Shown: piece after piece, positions 39,655 to 48,960 of the stretch
How positions within the stretch are numbered: the first letter of the stretch is position 1
How the letters are laid out: each line of letters begins with the position of its first letter
Origin: CAYLPU01 sp964385635
GTDB taxonomy: Bacteria; Chloroflexota; Anaerolineae; B4-G1
Assembly: GCA_964385635.1 (NCBI GenBank)
Contig: CAYLPU010000003.1
Span: 1-64,000 of the forward strand
Direction of reading: 5' to 3'
DNA length: 64,000 nt
Program-made: the position numbers and the translations under genes
Notes under the pieces: generated by a model
Database searches by the model: none
Seen by the model: only the letters and a program-made list of their open reading frames with translations
What the model was told of the DNA's origin: nothing

Positions 39655-40449
39655 ATGATCACCAGCCTGAAGAACAGCAAGGTTAGAACCGTGCGGGCAC
39701 TGCAGAGTCGGCGGCGCGTTCGCCAACGAGAGCAGTGCTTCGTCTTCGAGGGGACACGGCTTGTCGAGGAGTCTGTCCGTGCTGGTGTCCCTCCCGTTCA
39801 CGTGTTCTACGCCGAGCCGGTAGAGGCCAGCGAGCGAGGCGGGAGACTGCTGGAAACACTCCGCGAGATGAACGTCCCCTGCTACGCTGTGAGCGAACCG
39901 GTGATGGCAGCCTGCTCCGACACTGAGACTCCGCAGGGCATCCTGGCCGTGCTTCCCATACCCAACCTCTCCCGCTCCGAGCATCCTACCCTCACGCTCA
40001 TCCTCGATCGTGTGCGGAATCCAGGGAATCTGGGCACCATCCTGCGCACAGCACTTGCGGCGGGAGTGGAGCAAGTGCTGCTGGCACCCGGCACGGTGGA
40101 TGCCAGCAACCCCAAGGTAGTGCGTGCCGCCATGGGAGCGCACCTGCTCCTTCCGGTGGCAGCACTCAGGTGGGAGGCTATCGCCGAGGCGGTGCTTGGC
40201 TGCGACGTGTGGCTGGCGGCGGCCGGTGGCGAAACGCTCTACACGGCAGTGGACTGGACGCGGCCGGTGGCACTCATCGTGGGAGGCGAAGCAACCGGGG
40301 TGGGGGAGCGAGCCCGGGCGCTCGCGCAGGGACAGGTCTCCATCCCGATGGCAGCGGGCGTCGAGTCTCTGAACACAGCGGTGGCAGCAGCGGTGACCCT
40401 CTTCGAGGTGGTGCGTCAGAGAATGGCGAGAGTGCCCGGCGTGGCTTGA
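39655..40449 (+). CDS. TrmH/SpoU family RNA 2'-O-methyltransferase
   Basis: This 264-aa protein has an N-terminal substrate-binding domain (residues 1-95: ITSLKNSKVRTVRALQSRRR, FVFEGTRLVEESV) and a knotted SPOUT catalytic domain. The three motifs are visible: LDRVRNPGNLGTILRTALAAG, ALIVGGEATGVGE and SIPMAAGVESLNTAVAAAV. It would methylate ribose 2'-OH in rRNA (23S rRNA RlmB-like) or tRNA; the exact target cannot be read from the sequence. ATG 39655 has only a weak ribosome-binding site. Confidence 0.85.
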   Translation: MITSLKNSKVRTVRALQSRRRVRQREQCFVFEGTRLVEESVRAGVPPVHVFYAEPVEASERGGRLLETLREMNVPCYAVSEPVMAACSDTETPQGILAVLPIPNLSRSEHPTLTLILDRVRNPGNLGTILRTALAAGVEQVLLAPGTVDASNPKVVRAAMGAHLLLPVAALRWEAIAEAVLGCDVWLAAAGGETLYTAVDWTRPVALIVGGEATGVGERARALAQGQVSIPMAAGVESLNTAVAAAVTLFEVVRQRMARVPGVA

Positions 40450-40458
40450 CAACACTGT

Positions 40459-40487
40459 TTGACAAAAGGGAGCTTTTGCGGCATAAT
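40459..40487 (+). promoter_or_regulatory. Promoter of the pheS T-box leader
   Basis: TTGACA (40459-40464) and CATAAT (40482-40487) are 17 bases apart, placing the RNA start near 40494, just where the T-box stem I begins. Confidence 0.65.
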
Positions 40488-40493
40488 ACAAAG

Positions 40494-40813
40494 CACGACG
40501 GATCGTCGGAAAGGCTGTGATGGAGAAGAGTAGGCGGAGGGAGACCGCCAGGGAGGTGGGGCCATGGACTGAGAGCCCCGCTCGGAGGAAGCCCGCTGAA
40601 GTTCGCTCCTGAGCCGACCCTTGAACGGGCACAAGCGCCTGAGTAGAGGGCTCCGCAGGCCCAGCGTTAACGGGGCAGCCATTTGCCAACGTGGCCTCAA
40701 GTGTCGCATTGGCCGATGGTCATTGAGAGGGTTTCCCTGCGGGGAAACCAAGCGGGGTGGTACCGCGGGAGTGCGCGCTCTCGTCCCCAGGGACGAGGGC
40801 GCTCTTGGTTTAT
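40494..40813 (+). ncRNA. T-box leader, phenylalanine-responsive
   Basis: The T-box sequence GGGGTGGTACCGCGG (40754-40768) is exact. Upstream lies a long stem I region with GCTGAAGTTCGCTCCTGAG (40595-40613). Here TTC at 40602-40604 is the probable specifier codon for tRNA-Phe, matching the downstream gene. A terminator hairpin follows at 40775-40802. Uncharged tRNA-Phe would bind the specifier and the antiterminator bulge and allow transcription of pheS. The leader is about 320 bases, a usual size. Confidence 0.85.
40775..40802 (+). terminator. T-box regulated intrinsic terminator
   Basis: GCGCTCTCGTCCC and GGGACGAGGGCGC form a 12-13 bp stem with one wobble pair, followed by TCTTGGTTT. It directly follows the T-box antiterminator sequence and competes with it. 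Confidence 0.75.
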
Positions 40814-40925
40814 GGTGATTGTAGCGATTGGGGACATTTCGACACTCCCTACACTCAGGTTTTGAGTGGCAGCATGATACCATACTTGCGCGGCTTTCTC
40901 CACTTCATTGGAAGGAGGGATGCCA

Positions 40926-41951
40926 ATGCTTGGTCAATTGAGCCAGATGGAAAAGGAAGCCCTTGCCGCGCTGGAGGCGGTAGAAGACGGCGACGCGCTG
41001 ACTGCCTGGCACAGGTGCTACCTGGGTAAGAAAGGAGCACTGACGCTGCTGTTGCGCTCCGTTGGGGAACTACCGAAGGAGGAACGCCCGGCCTTCGGCA
41101 AGGCCGCCAACCAGGCCAAGGTAGTGTTGGAGTCGGCCTACCAATCGCGGGCCGAGGCACTGCGTCAGGAAGAGATGCAGCGTGAACTGGAACAGGGTGC
41201 CATCGACGTCACCTTGCCGGGCCGCCCCACCGGACCTGGGCACCTGCACATTACTACCCAGACACTGCGTCAGATTTATGCCATCTTCGCCGAGATGGGA
41301 TTCCAAGTCTACGAAGCCCCCGACGTCGAGACCGACGAACTGAACTTCGGACTGCTGAATATGCCACCGCATCACCCAGCCCGCGATATGTGGGATACCT
41401 TCTGGATCAGCGACGGGGTCGTGTTGCGCACGCACACATCGCCGGGACAGATCCGGGTGATGCATGATCGCTACCCCGAGCCCATCCGCGTCATTCTGCC
41501 TGGCAAGTGCTACCGCTACGAGCAGGTCACGGCCCGCGCCGAGCACCAGTTCTACCAGGTAGAGGGACTGGCGGTGGGACGCGTCATCACGATGGCCGAC
41601 CTGATCGGCACGCTGACCGAGTTTGCGCGACGGCTCTACGGGCCCGAGCGGAGCATCCGCATCCGGGGTTCCTACTTCCCCTTCACTGAGCCCAGCATTG
41701 AGGCGGACATGGATTGCATCCTGTGCGGCGGGGAGGGTTGCCGGGTGTGCAAATACAGCGGTTGGCTGGAGATCGCCGGGGCGGGGATGGTGCATCCTGT
41801 GGTGCTTCAAAACGGCGGCTATGATCCTGATGAGTGGAGCGGCTTCGCTTTCGGGCTGGGGGTCGAGCGACCAGCGATGCTCAAGCACAGCATTGACGAC
41901 ATACGCCTGTTCTACGGGAACGACTTGCGATTCCTGCGGCAGTTTCAGTGA
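40926..41951 (+). CDS. pheS: Phenylalanyl-tRNA synthetase alpha subunit
   Basis: This 341-aa class II synthetase subunit has an N-terminal coiled-coil domain (residues 1-85) and the catalytic core from HLHITTQTLRQIYAIFAEMGF. Motif 2 is CYRYEQVTARAEHQFYQVEG and motif 3 is FAFGLGVERPAMLKHSIDDIR. The core includes a CxxC-like insert (CILCGGEGCRVCKYSGWLE). ATG 40926 is seven bases after AAGGAGG; ATG 40920 is too close. It charges tRNA-Phe together with PheT, which is encoded two genes later, not next to it. Confidence 0.93.
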   Translation: MLGQLSQMEKEALAALEAVEDGDALTAWHRCYLGKKGALTLLLRSVGELPKEERPAFGKAANQAKVVLESAYQSRAEALRQEEMQRELEQGAIDVTLPGRPTGPGHLHITTQTLRQIYAIFAEMGFQVYEAPDVETDELNFGLLNMPPHHPARDMWDTFWISDGVVLRTHTSPGQIRVMHDRYPEPIRVILPGKCYRYEQVTARAEHQFYQVEGLAVGRVITMADLIGTLTEFARRLYGPERSIRIRGSYFPFTEPSIEADMDCILCGGEGCRVCKYSGWLEIAGAGMVHPVVLQNGGYDPDEWSGFAFGLGVERPAMLKHSIDDIRLFYGNDLRFLRQFQ

Positions 41952-41958
41952 GGGCTTT

Positions 41959-43755
41959 ATGACACAGTGGTGTCAGTCGGAGCGCCCCCTTATAGCGCTC
42001 GTTGCCGTGTTTGTGATACTTGGCGTGGCCTACAGCGTGACCGTGCCGCTGTGGGAGGCACCCGATGAGGTAGCACACTTCGGATACATTGAACACCTGG
42101 TTAGGACACACTCTCTGCCAGTGCAACGAACGGGAATACTAGATGCGGCGCATCATCCCCCGCTGTACTATGCGGTTGCAGCCCTGACCAGCAGCATAGC
42201 GGACTTTAACGACCCTACAGGAGCCTTTCAATCTAACCTAGAATTCGTCTGGGCCGGACATGGCGGAGTAGCGCATAATGCAGCCCTCCACCGTACAGCC
42301 GAGACCTTTCCTTACCATGGCATCGCATTGGCTGCACATATAGCCCGGTGGGTCTCGGTAGCAACTGGCGCAGTAACAGTGACGTTTATCTACGCCATTG
42401 TACGCCGTGTCTTCCCTGAGCCCCGATGGCTGGCACTGCTTGCGGCTGCGCTGACTGCATTTAACCCCCAATTCCTGTTCATCAGCAGCAGCGTCAACCT
42501 CGATGGAATGACGGCAATGACCTGTACGCTGGCCTTGTGGCAATTGATACGCACACTTGAGAGACCATTACGGTGGCAGGAGTGGGCATTGACCGGTATC
42601 GGTTGCGGGTTGGCTGTGCTCTCCAAGTCCAGCGCTTTCGTGGTGGGACTCACAGCCGGCGGGCTGCTCCTGCTTAGCGCCACGTGCCAGCGCTCGTGGG
42701 GCCTGCTGTGGCGTGGTGCACTGGCGCTAGGAGGGGCATTCTCGCTGGTGAGCGGATGGTGGTTCGTGCGCAACCTGGTCTTGTATGGCGACCCTCTGGG
42801 CTGGCAGACCTTCCTGGCGAACTGGGCAGTAGTGCAGCGCTGCGGCCGGGTCACGTGGAGTACCGTGTACAGATTCATCACCACGCAGTTCCAGTCATAC
42901 TGGGCGCGTTTTGGGTGGATGACGATCTCAGCGCCGAAGTGGGTCTACCTGCTATTACTAGCATTGTGCGGCTTCAGCCTCTTGGGCTGGGGGACATGGC
43001 TCTGGCGACGCCGGTACCGCTCATTGGGTGGGACTCAGGCGCTTGGCCTGGTCGCCCTCGTACTCCTTCCACTGCTGCAGGAAGCGTTCCTGTTCCGAAG
43101 CATCTTCACCTTCAACGATTCTTGGTATCAGGGGCGATATCTATTCCCCGCTATTGCAGCACTAAGCACACTGATGGCGACAGGGCTGTGGCATTTGACA
43201 CCTAACCGAGTGGCGAGAACTGCGTCAGTTGCGATAGGAGCAGGGTTGTTACTTCTTGCAACCACGGTGCCGATCTGGGTGATCCGACCACAATACGCGA
43301 CTCCCACCCTCGCCAAGTGGCAAGTTTGGACCTTGCCCTATCGCTCCGATGTCGCTTTTGGTGAACGGCTACGCTTGTTGGGCTACCGCTCACAACACGC
43401 AGAATTGTCCAATCAGCGCAACATCACCATAACATTCTATTGGCAAGCCATACAGCGTCCCGACTTAGATTATTCGGTGTTCGTGCACGTGATCAACGAG
43501 GCTGGCGAGTTGGTAGCCCAGGGTGACGCCGGTCTGGGCAGCGATCAGAACTATCCGACCAGTGCCTGGGGGGTAGGAGACATCGTTCCTAGCCAACACA
43601 CCCTCACATTGCCGCCAGACCCGCCATCAGGCGCTTATGAAGTCTGGAGCGGCGTGTATTTCTGGGCCGACGGGTCACGTCTGCCCGCCGTTAAGGATGG
43701 TGCCCCTATAGGCGACTTCATCATGCTGGATCAATCGGTTTTTTGGATTCCTTGA
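41959..43755 (+). CDS. GT-C membrane glycosyltransferase-like protein (1)
   Basis: This 598-aa protein has about 11-12 TM helices in the first ~440 residues. An early extracytoplasmic loop carries WEAPDEVAHFGYIEHL and later HHPPLYY, the acidic-motif and HPP-type pattern seen in GT-C enzymes of the ArnT/PMT superfamily. The C-terminal ~150 residues are a soluble domain (RLRLLGYRS..ITFYWQA..YSVFVHVINEAG), a beta-sandwich also present in the next gene. The donor would be a polyprenyl-phosphate sugar. It starts seven bases after pheS and is therefore under the T-box. Confidence 0.75.
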   Translation: MTQWCQSERPLIALVAVFVILGVAYSVTVPLWEAPDEVAHFGYIEHLVRTHSLPVQRTGILDAAHHPPLYYAVAALTSSIADFNDPTGAFQSNLEFVWAGHGGVAHNAALHRTAETFPYHGIALAAHIARWVSVATGAVTVTFIYAIVRRVFPEPRWLALLAAALTAFNPQFLFISSSVNLDGMTAMTCTLALWQLIRTLERPLRWQEWALTGIGCGLAVLSKSSAFVVGLTAGGLLLLSATCQRSWGLLWRGALALGGAFSLVSGWWFVRNLVLYGDPLGWQTFLANWAVVQRCGRVTWSTVYRFITTQFQSYWARFGWMTISAPKWVYLLLLALCGFSLLGWGTWLWRRRYRSLGGTQALGLVALVLLPLLQEAFLFRSIFTFNDSWYQGRYLFPAIAALSTLMATGLWHLTPNRVARTASVAIGAGLLLLATTVPIWVIRPQYATPTLAKWQVWTLPYRSDVAFGERLRLLGYRSQHAELSNQRNITITFYWQAIQRPDLDYSVFVHVINEAGELVAQGDAGLGSDQNYPTSAWGVGDIVPSQHTLTLPPDPPSGAYEVWSGVYFWADGSRLPAVKDGAPIGDFIMLDQSVFWIP

Positions 43756-43758
43756 CCT

Positions 43759-45825
43759 ATGGATGAAACGCTTCTGACGAATATGCAATGCAACGCAGCC
43801 TGTGGAAATCCCAATCCGAGGAAATGGCTGAAGGGCGTGAAGCAGGTGGCGTGGGCTGTCGGTAGTCTAGCCCTCGCTGCAGCGCTGGTCACCGTCGAGG
43901 TCTCTCGCTGTCGAGGGCAGATTACGGTCAGTAACATAGACTTCTTCGGGATGTCAGCGCGTGCCAAGTTATTACCTGGTACCCTATCCACCTGGGTGGA
44001 CGGCTTCTATCCTATAGGCATTCCGCTCCTGCTTCGTATGGGGTTAGCACTGGGACTCGATGTAGTGCGTACTGGACAGATCGTTTCGGTATTCGGAGGG
44101 GTGCTCTGCCTATATGGAGGGGCTTTGTTTGCCTGGCATCTGACACGCAGTCATGCCATGGCCCTGCTCACGATGGCTTATCTCTTCACCACGGGGAACA
44201 TCCTGTTCTTCGCTAGCTTCGAGGGAACCGATATGCTCGCCGCTGGTCTGCAGGTTCTGGCTCTTGGTATCCTGGCGGGCAATCCTCGACACAAGCGTGT
44301 TGTGTTGCTCGCAGGTTTCGTCAATGGGTTGGGATACCTGGTGCGATATACGGCGATGGTCACGTTCGTGGTCTGTTTGGTGTACCTGCTGACAATGGCT
44401 CTGTACCGCCGAGAGCGTAGAGACCTGTGGACCGTGCCCATATATGGGTTGGGATTCCTGCTTGGGGCCCTACCACAGATCGTGCCAAGTCTGTTGGTCA
44501 AAGGTACCCCGTTTTACCAGACCCAGGCATACCATATCTGGCTCAAACTGTACGCTGACAGTGACTTCGTGCGTACTGTTTGGCAAACAACCCCTATTGA
44601 GATCACGCTGTGGGAATTGTTCTGGCTCGACCCGTGGCGCTTCGCCGGGCACTGGTGGCAAGAATTCTCTGGATTCTGGCGGACGCTCGATGTCCCGCTG
44701 GTTAGCAAGCCGCTGGCGCAGCTCACAAAAGCGGGTTTCCTGTTCGCCGTACTAGACGCACGCCGACTGGACGTTGAGCATCGCGCATTGTTGTCTTTCT
44801 TCATTATCAGCGTAGTGGGCATTCTGAGCATCTTCAACATTGACACACGGTTCCTGATTCTTGTAGTGCCGGCGTTCATGGTGTGCGCACTATACTTCTT
44901 GTGGCGGATCCTTCCTACCTCGCTCGTGTTTGGTCGCATCCGCCTGCCGGTCAACCTGCTGGTGCTAGTGGTGTTGTTAGGATCATTGCTGCGTATTCCT
45001 TGGAATTTCGCCCACATAGGGGGAGGCGCCCGGCATGCTGGTGTCATAGAGGCCAGCAACATGATGCACGCGGCCGGGGCGCAAGCAGCCGATGAAGTGC
45101 TGAGTACTAATCTCTATCACCAGGATGTGGCGTCGCCTACGAGGGATCACTTCAAAACGCTTTTCCTTCTCGGAGAGCCCCAGACGGTGGTTGATCTCCG
45201 CCAACAGGCGCTTAAATCGGGTTGCCGGTTTCTCATCTACCACTCCTCGCAGGGGCTGGAATTCTACCCTGAATATGAGGAGTTGCTTTGGCCTGAGAAT
45301 CGCCCTCTCGGGTACACGCCCATTTGGGCTACGCCCGCTTGGGTGGGGGAAGACCGCCGGTTTGCTGCTTATCGGCTCGAGCCGGACAACCCGTCGCCAC
45401 AGACACCCACCCGTGTGAGCCTGGCTGGCGGTGTCTCGCTTCTGGGTTACGACCTGATCGTCAGCGATGATCAGCCAGCCGGGACAGGCAGTCGTGTGGG
45501 CTTGTATCTGTATTGGCAGACCACGAAGCCGCTCACCAAATCGCTCAAGGTATTTGTGCATCTGCTTGATCCGCAAGGAAACCTGGTAGCCCAGCACGAC
45601 GGCGTGCCTGCGATGTGGACGTATGACACGCGGGACTGGCGACCGGGGGAGGTGATTGTGGACTTCCACTGGATGATGGTGCCTCCTGATGTCGAGTCCG
45701 GCATCTACACTATCGCTGTGGGTCTCTACGACGAGGGTGCCGGCAAGCGCTGGCCCGTGTTGGAGGGTCCTGAACAGCCCGGTGGAGATCAGATCATCCT
45801 GACTCAGACCAACCTCGGCAGATAA
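43759..45825 (+). CDS. GT-C membrane glycosyltransferase-like protein (2)
   Basis: This 688-aa protein has about 11 TM helices (about 28 to 420). The first loop contains DFFGMSARAKLLPG and TWVDGFYPIGIP, in which acidic residues could be the GT-C catalytic site. The C-terminal third includes a soluble beta domain like that of the previous gene (VSLLGYDLIVSDDQ, LYLYWQTTKPL, KVFVHLLDPQGNLVAQHDG). It begins three bases after the preceding stop. Both lie between pheS and pheT, so they share regulation by phenylalanine charging or have internal promoters that I cannot see. Confidence 0.7.
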   Translation: MDETLLTNMQCNAACGNPNPRKWLKGVKQVAWAVGSLALAAALVTVEVSRCRGQITVSNIDFFGMSARAKLLPGTLSTWVDGFYPIGIPLLLRMGLALGLDVVRTGQIVSVFGGVLCLYGGALFAWHLTRSHAMALLTMAYLFTTGNILFFASFEGTDMLAAGLQVLALGILAGNPRHKRVVLLAGFVNGLGYLVRYTAMVTFVVCLVYLLTMALYRRERRDLWTVPIYGLGFLLGALPQIVPSLLVKGTPFYQTQAYHIWLKLYADSDFVRTVWQTTPIEITLWELFWLDPWRFAGHWWQEFSGFWRTLDVPLVSKPLAQLTKAGFLFAVLDARRLDVEHRALLSFFIISVVGILSIFNIDTRFLILVVPAFMVCALYFLWRILPTSLVFGRIRLPVNLLVLVVLLGSLLRIPWNFAHIGGGARHAGVIEASNMMHAAGAQAADEVLSTNLYHQDVASPTRDHFKTLFLLGEPQTVVDLRQQALKSGCRFLIYHSSQGLEFYPEYEELLWPENRPLGYTPIWATPAWVGEDRRFAAYRLEPDNPSPQTPTRVSLAGGVSLLGYDLIVSDDQPAGTGSRVGLYLYWQTTKPLTKSLKVFVHLLDPQGNLVAQHDGVPAMWTYDTRDWRPGEVIVDFHWMMVPPDVESGIYTIAVGLYDEGAGKRWPVLEGPEQPGGDQIILTQTNLGR

Positions 45826-45847
45826 CTTAGCATTCAAGGAGGACGAA

Positions 45848-48349
45848 ATGAAGGTGCCCTTGTCCTGGCTCAAAGACTATGTGGATATCACAATCCCCCT
45901 CGAAGAACTGACCGAGCGGCTAACGCTGGCTGGGCTGGAGGTAGAGACCGTCGAGTTCATCGGCCTGCCGGGGGCTGAACTGCCTTGGGATTCGGACAAG
46001 ATCGTCGTGGGCGAACTCCGCGCCGTACACTCCCACCCCAACGCCGACCGGCTGGTACTGGCAGAGGTCGAGTACGGTGGGCCGAAGCCTGAGGTCGTCG
46101 TTACCGGGGCTCCCAGCCTGCTGGAGCACCGGGGCCAGAGCGACCTGCACCTGAAGGTAGCCTTTGCGATGGAAGGTGCCCACCTCTACGACGGCCACGC
46201 CGAGGATTGGCGCGTCAGGAAGTTGAAGAAGACCAATATCCGCGGCGTATCCTCACGGGCCATGGCCTGCTCAGAGAAGGAGTTGGGCCTCTCCGACGAG
46301 CACGAGGACATCATCTACCTGCCGAACGATGCGCCGGTGGGTACACCGCTGGTCGACTACTTGGGCGATGCTGTGCTGGAGTTCGACATCAAGGGGCCAT
46401 TCGGCCACTTGCAGTCGGTCTTCGGCATCGCCCGTGAGGTGGCAGCACTGCTGGACGCGCCGCTCAGGAGGGATGTGCTCGAGGTGCTGGAGCGCCACCC
46501 GGCACAACTGACCTCCACGCCGGATTCCCTGGCGCTGGAGATCGCCGATCCCGACCTATGCCTGCGCTACTCGGCGGTCTTCATCCAGGGTGTGAAAGTG
46601 GGGCCTTCATCCTTCTGGATGCAGACGCGACTGCGCCGCGCGGGGATGCGCCCCATCAACAATATCGTGGACGTTACTAATTACGTGATGCTGGAGTTGG
46701 GGCAACCACTGCACGCCTTCGATTACCACGTCCTGCGGTCCAGGCCAGGCGACGACTGTCCGGCGATCATTGTGCGCCGCGCCCGCCATGGCGAGCAGAT
46801 GGCGACGCTCGACGGTGAACTGCGCACCTTCGACGAGGAGATGTTGCTCATCACCGATGGGGGTGGCCCTGTGGCGGTAGCCGGCGTGATGGGTGGGCTG
46901 GAAAGTGAGGTCACCGAGGCGACGACCGACGTCCTTCTGGAATCGGCCAATTTCCACTTTCTCAACGTCCGCCGCACCTCCCGCCTGCTGGGGTTGACGA
47001 GCGATGCAAGTCAGCGGTTCGGGCGGCGGGTGGACCCGGAGTTGACGGTGAAAGCAGCAGCGCGAGCGGCTCACCTGATGGCGGAACTGGGCGGCGGCAC
47101 TGTCGTCCCAGTCATCGGTGACCTGTACCCGGGCCGCCAGCCGCAACGTGTGATCGAATTCGACCCGGCCTACGCCACACGTGTCCTGGGTGTCGTGGTG
47201 CCGACCGACGAAATTGTGCGTATTCTCACCTCTCTGGAATTCCAGGTAACTCCTTCCTCATCTGCCCACCTACTCGTAGCCATCCCCTCCCACCGCCTCG
47301 ACGTCATGCGGCCTGTGGACCTGGTCGAGGAGGTGGGGCGCGTCTGGGGGTACGACCGTTTCCCGATGACGCTCATACGCGACGAATTGCCTCCTCAGCG
47401 AGCCAACCCCCACCTGGAAGGGGCCGAGCGTGTGCGTGACCTCCTGGTCGGCTGTGGGCTTGACGAGGTCATCACCTACTCGCTGGTGGACGTCGAGGAT
47501 GAAGGGGAACTGTGGCCCCAAGTGCCGCCTCCTGATCCCGCTCGTTATTTGCGCGTGCGTAACCCCCTCTCGGCCGAGCGGGCCTACCTGCGCCAGACGC
47601 TGCTTCCCTCCTTACTCCACACGACCCACAACAACCTGCGTTTTCTCGACCGTGTGGCTATCTTCGAAATCGGTGCGGTTTATCTGCCGGTAGAGGGGCA
47701 GACGCTGCCCGACGAACCGCGCCGAATGGGCATCGTGCTGACTGGTCCACGAGAGGCCCGCTCGTGGCTGGCAGAGCAGGATCGTACGCCGATGGGCTTC
47801 TACGACCTCAAGGGAGTGGTGGAGGCATTGTTGGTGGGGCTGGGCCTGGAAGGAACATTCGAGCCGGACGAGCACCCCGCCTTCCAGCCGGGCCGGTGCG
47901 CGCAGGTCAGCGTCGGGGGTGACATGGTAGGCGTGATGGGGGAGTTACATCCCCTGGTGCGAGAGGGTTTCGACTTGCCCGCGCAACCCGTCTGCGCGCT
48001 GGAGTTCGATCTGGACAGGCTGCTGACGACCTGGGGCGCGCCTCGCAGGAGAGTCTCCATCTCCATCCACCCGCCAGTCTACGAAGACCTGGCGGTGGTG
48101 GTGGGCGAGAGTGTGCCGGCAGTGCAAGTACGTGACCTCATTGCTCAGACCGGCACATCGTTGGTGCGCTCGGTCGTGCTGTTCGACGTCTACCGGGGGG
48201 AACAAGTAGGGCCTGGTCAGAAGAGCCTGGCCTACCGCCTCACTTACCAGGCAGACGACCGCACGCTGACCGACCGGCAGGTCGCCAAACTACGGGCCAA
48301 GATCGTCCGTCGGCTGGAGCGGGAACTGAACGCGACGCTGCGGCGATAA
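45848..48349 (+). CDS. pheT: Phenylalanyl-tRNA synthetase beta subunit
   Basis: This 833-aa protein has the standard order. It opens with an N-terminal VPLSWLKDYVDITIPLEELTERLTLAGLEVE and an EMAP/tRNA-binding domain (about 45-160). B3/4 editing follows (about 215-390), then B5 (about 400-475), a catalytic-like core and the C-terminal ferredoxin-fold anticodon domain (about 740-832: ISIHPPVYEDLAVVVGESVP..LAYRLTYQADDRTLTD). AAGGAGG precedes ATG 45848. It is full length. Its separation from pheS by two glycosyltransferase genes is unusual. Confidence 0.93.
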   Translation: MKVPLSWLKDYVDITIPLEELTERLTLAGLEVETVEFIGLPGAELPWDSDKIVVGELRAVHSHPNADRLVLAEVEYGGPKPEVVVTGAPSLLEHRGQSDLHLKVAFAMEGAHLYDGHAEDWRVRKLKKTNIRGVSSRAMACSEKELGLSDEHEDIIYLPNDAPVGTPLVDYLGDAVLEFDIKGPFGHLQSVFGIAREVAALLDAPLRRDVLEVLERHPAQLTSTPDSLALEIADPDLCLRYSAVFIQGVKVGPSSFWMQTRLRRAGMRPINNIVDVTNYVMLELGQPLHAFDYHVLRSRPGDDCPAIIVRRARHGEQMATLDGELRTFDEEMLLITDGGGPVAVAGVMGGLESEVTEATTDVLLESANFHFLNVRRTSRLLGLTSDASQRFGRRVDPELTVKAAARAAHLMAELGGGTVVPVIGDLYPGRQPQRVIEFDPAYATRVLGVVVPTDEIVRILTSLEFQVTPSSSAHLLVAIPSHRLDVMRPVDLVEEVGRVWGYDRFPMTLIRDELPPQRANPHLEGAERVRDLLVGCGLDEVITYSLVDVEDEGELWPQVPPPDPARYLRVRNPLSAERAYLRQTLLPSLLHTTHNNLRFLDRVAIFEIGAVYLPVEGQTLPDEPRRMGIVLTGPREARSWLAEQDRTPMGFYDLKGVVEALLVGLGLEGTFEPDEHPAFQPGRCAQVSVGGDMVGVMGELHPLVREGFDLPAQPVCALEFDLDRLLTTWGAPRRRVSISIHPPVYEDLAVVVGESVPAVQVRDLIAQTGTSLVRSVVLFDVYRGEQVGPGQKSLAYRLTYQADDRTLTDRQVAKLRAKIVRRLERELNATLRR

Positions 48350-48360
48350 CCCCCCCACAC

Positions 48361-48387
48361 ATAGGAGGGCGATCGCCGCGCCCCTAC
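48361..48387 (+). repeat. Small palindromic repeat of the GTAGGGGCG type
   Basis: TAGGAGGGCGATCGCC and GCGCCCCTA form an imperfect inverted repeat related to the ends of the mini-element at 11249-11353. It lies between the convergent pheT and TPR genes and may act as a two-way terminator hairpin. Confidence 0.4.
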
Positions 48388-48389
48388 AT

Positions 48390-48932
48390 CTATCCGCCCA
48401 GCAACCTGGTACGCAGGCTGGACAGACTCCGCAATGCCTTCTGGCCGGTTGTCGGTTTCTCTAGTGACCGCAAGCCTGCTTCGTAGGCCGCCAGCCCACC
48501 GCTGCGGTCGCCTGTCTTCCACATCTGGACTCCCAGCGCCAGTAGCGTCTCCCCTTGGCACTGGGCGTCGCCTAACTCGGCGAAGATGTCGGCCGCCTGG
48601 CGCAAACATTCCTTCGCCTTGTCGCGCTCACGTTTGCTGGCGTATAACCCACCTAGATTGCCGAGCGTCTGGGCCTCACGATTGCGGTCCCCCAGGCGTG
48701 CAAAAGCCGCTTTTGCCTCGTCCAGGGCAGCAATTGATTCATCCCACTTGCCCTGCAAGCGGTAAATCACGCCCAGATTGTTCACCGTCTCGGCTGCTTC
48801 GATCTCGTTCTTCTCGGCGACGAAAACCTCCTGAGCCTGTCCAAACTTAGTGGCGGCCTCCTCATACAGCCCCTCCTGGAATAGCCGCAACCCTTCTTCC
48901 TTCAATTCCTGTGCAGAAGCCGCCTTCTCCAC
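48390..48932 (-). CDS. Tetratricopeptide-repeat protein
   Basis: This 180-aa protein starts at GTG 48932, eight bases after GGAGG. It comprises four TPR units: LKEEGLRLFQEGLYEEAATK, AAETVNNLGVIYRLQGKWDE, AQTLGNLGGLYASKRERDKA and GETLLALGVQMWKTGDRSGG, each with the canonical small residues. It is a protein-protein interaction module with no signal or TM. It follows the XRE regulator by 28 bases on the same strand and may be its partner. Confidence 0.8.
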   Translation of the reverse strand: MEKAASAQELKEEGLRLFQEGLYEEAATKFGQAQEVFVAEKNEIEAAETVNNLGVIYRLQGKWDESIAALDEAKAAFARLGDRNREAQTLGNLGGLYASKRERDKAKECLRQAADIFAELGDAQCQGETLLALGVQMWKTGDRSGGLAAYEAGLRSLEKPTTGQKALRSLSSLRTRLLGG

Positions 48933-48960
48933 TACCGCACCTCCAATCTGTGATCTGCAA

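Noticed and set aside
39646..40689. 347-codon minus-strand frame covering the SpoU gene and the T-box
   Set aside because: It runs across both a recognised methyltransferase and a structured RNA leader; its composition is typical of antisense frames in high-GC DNA.
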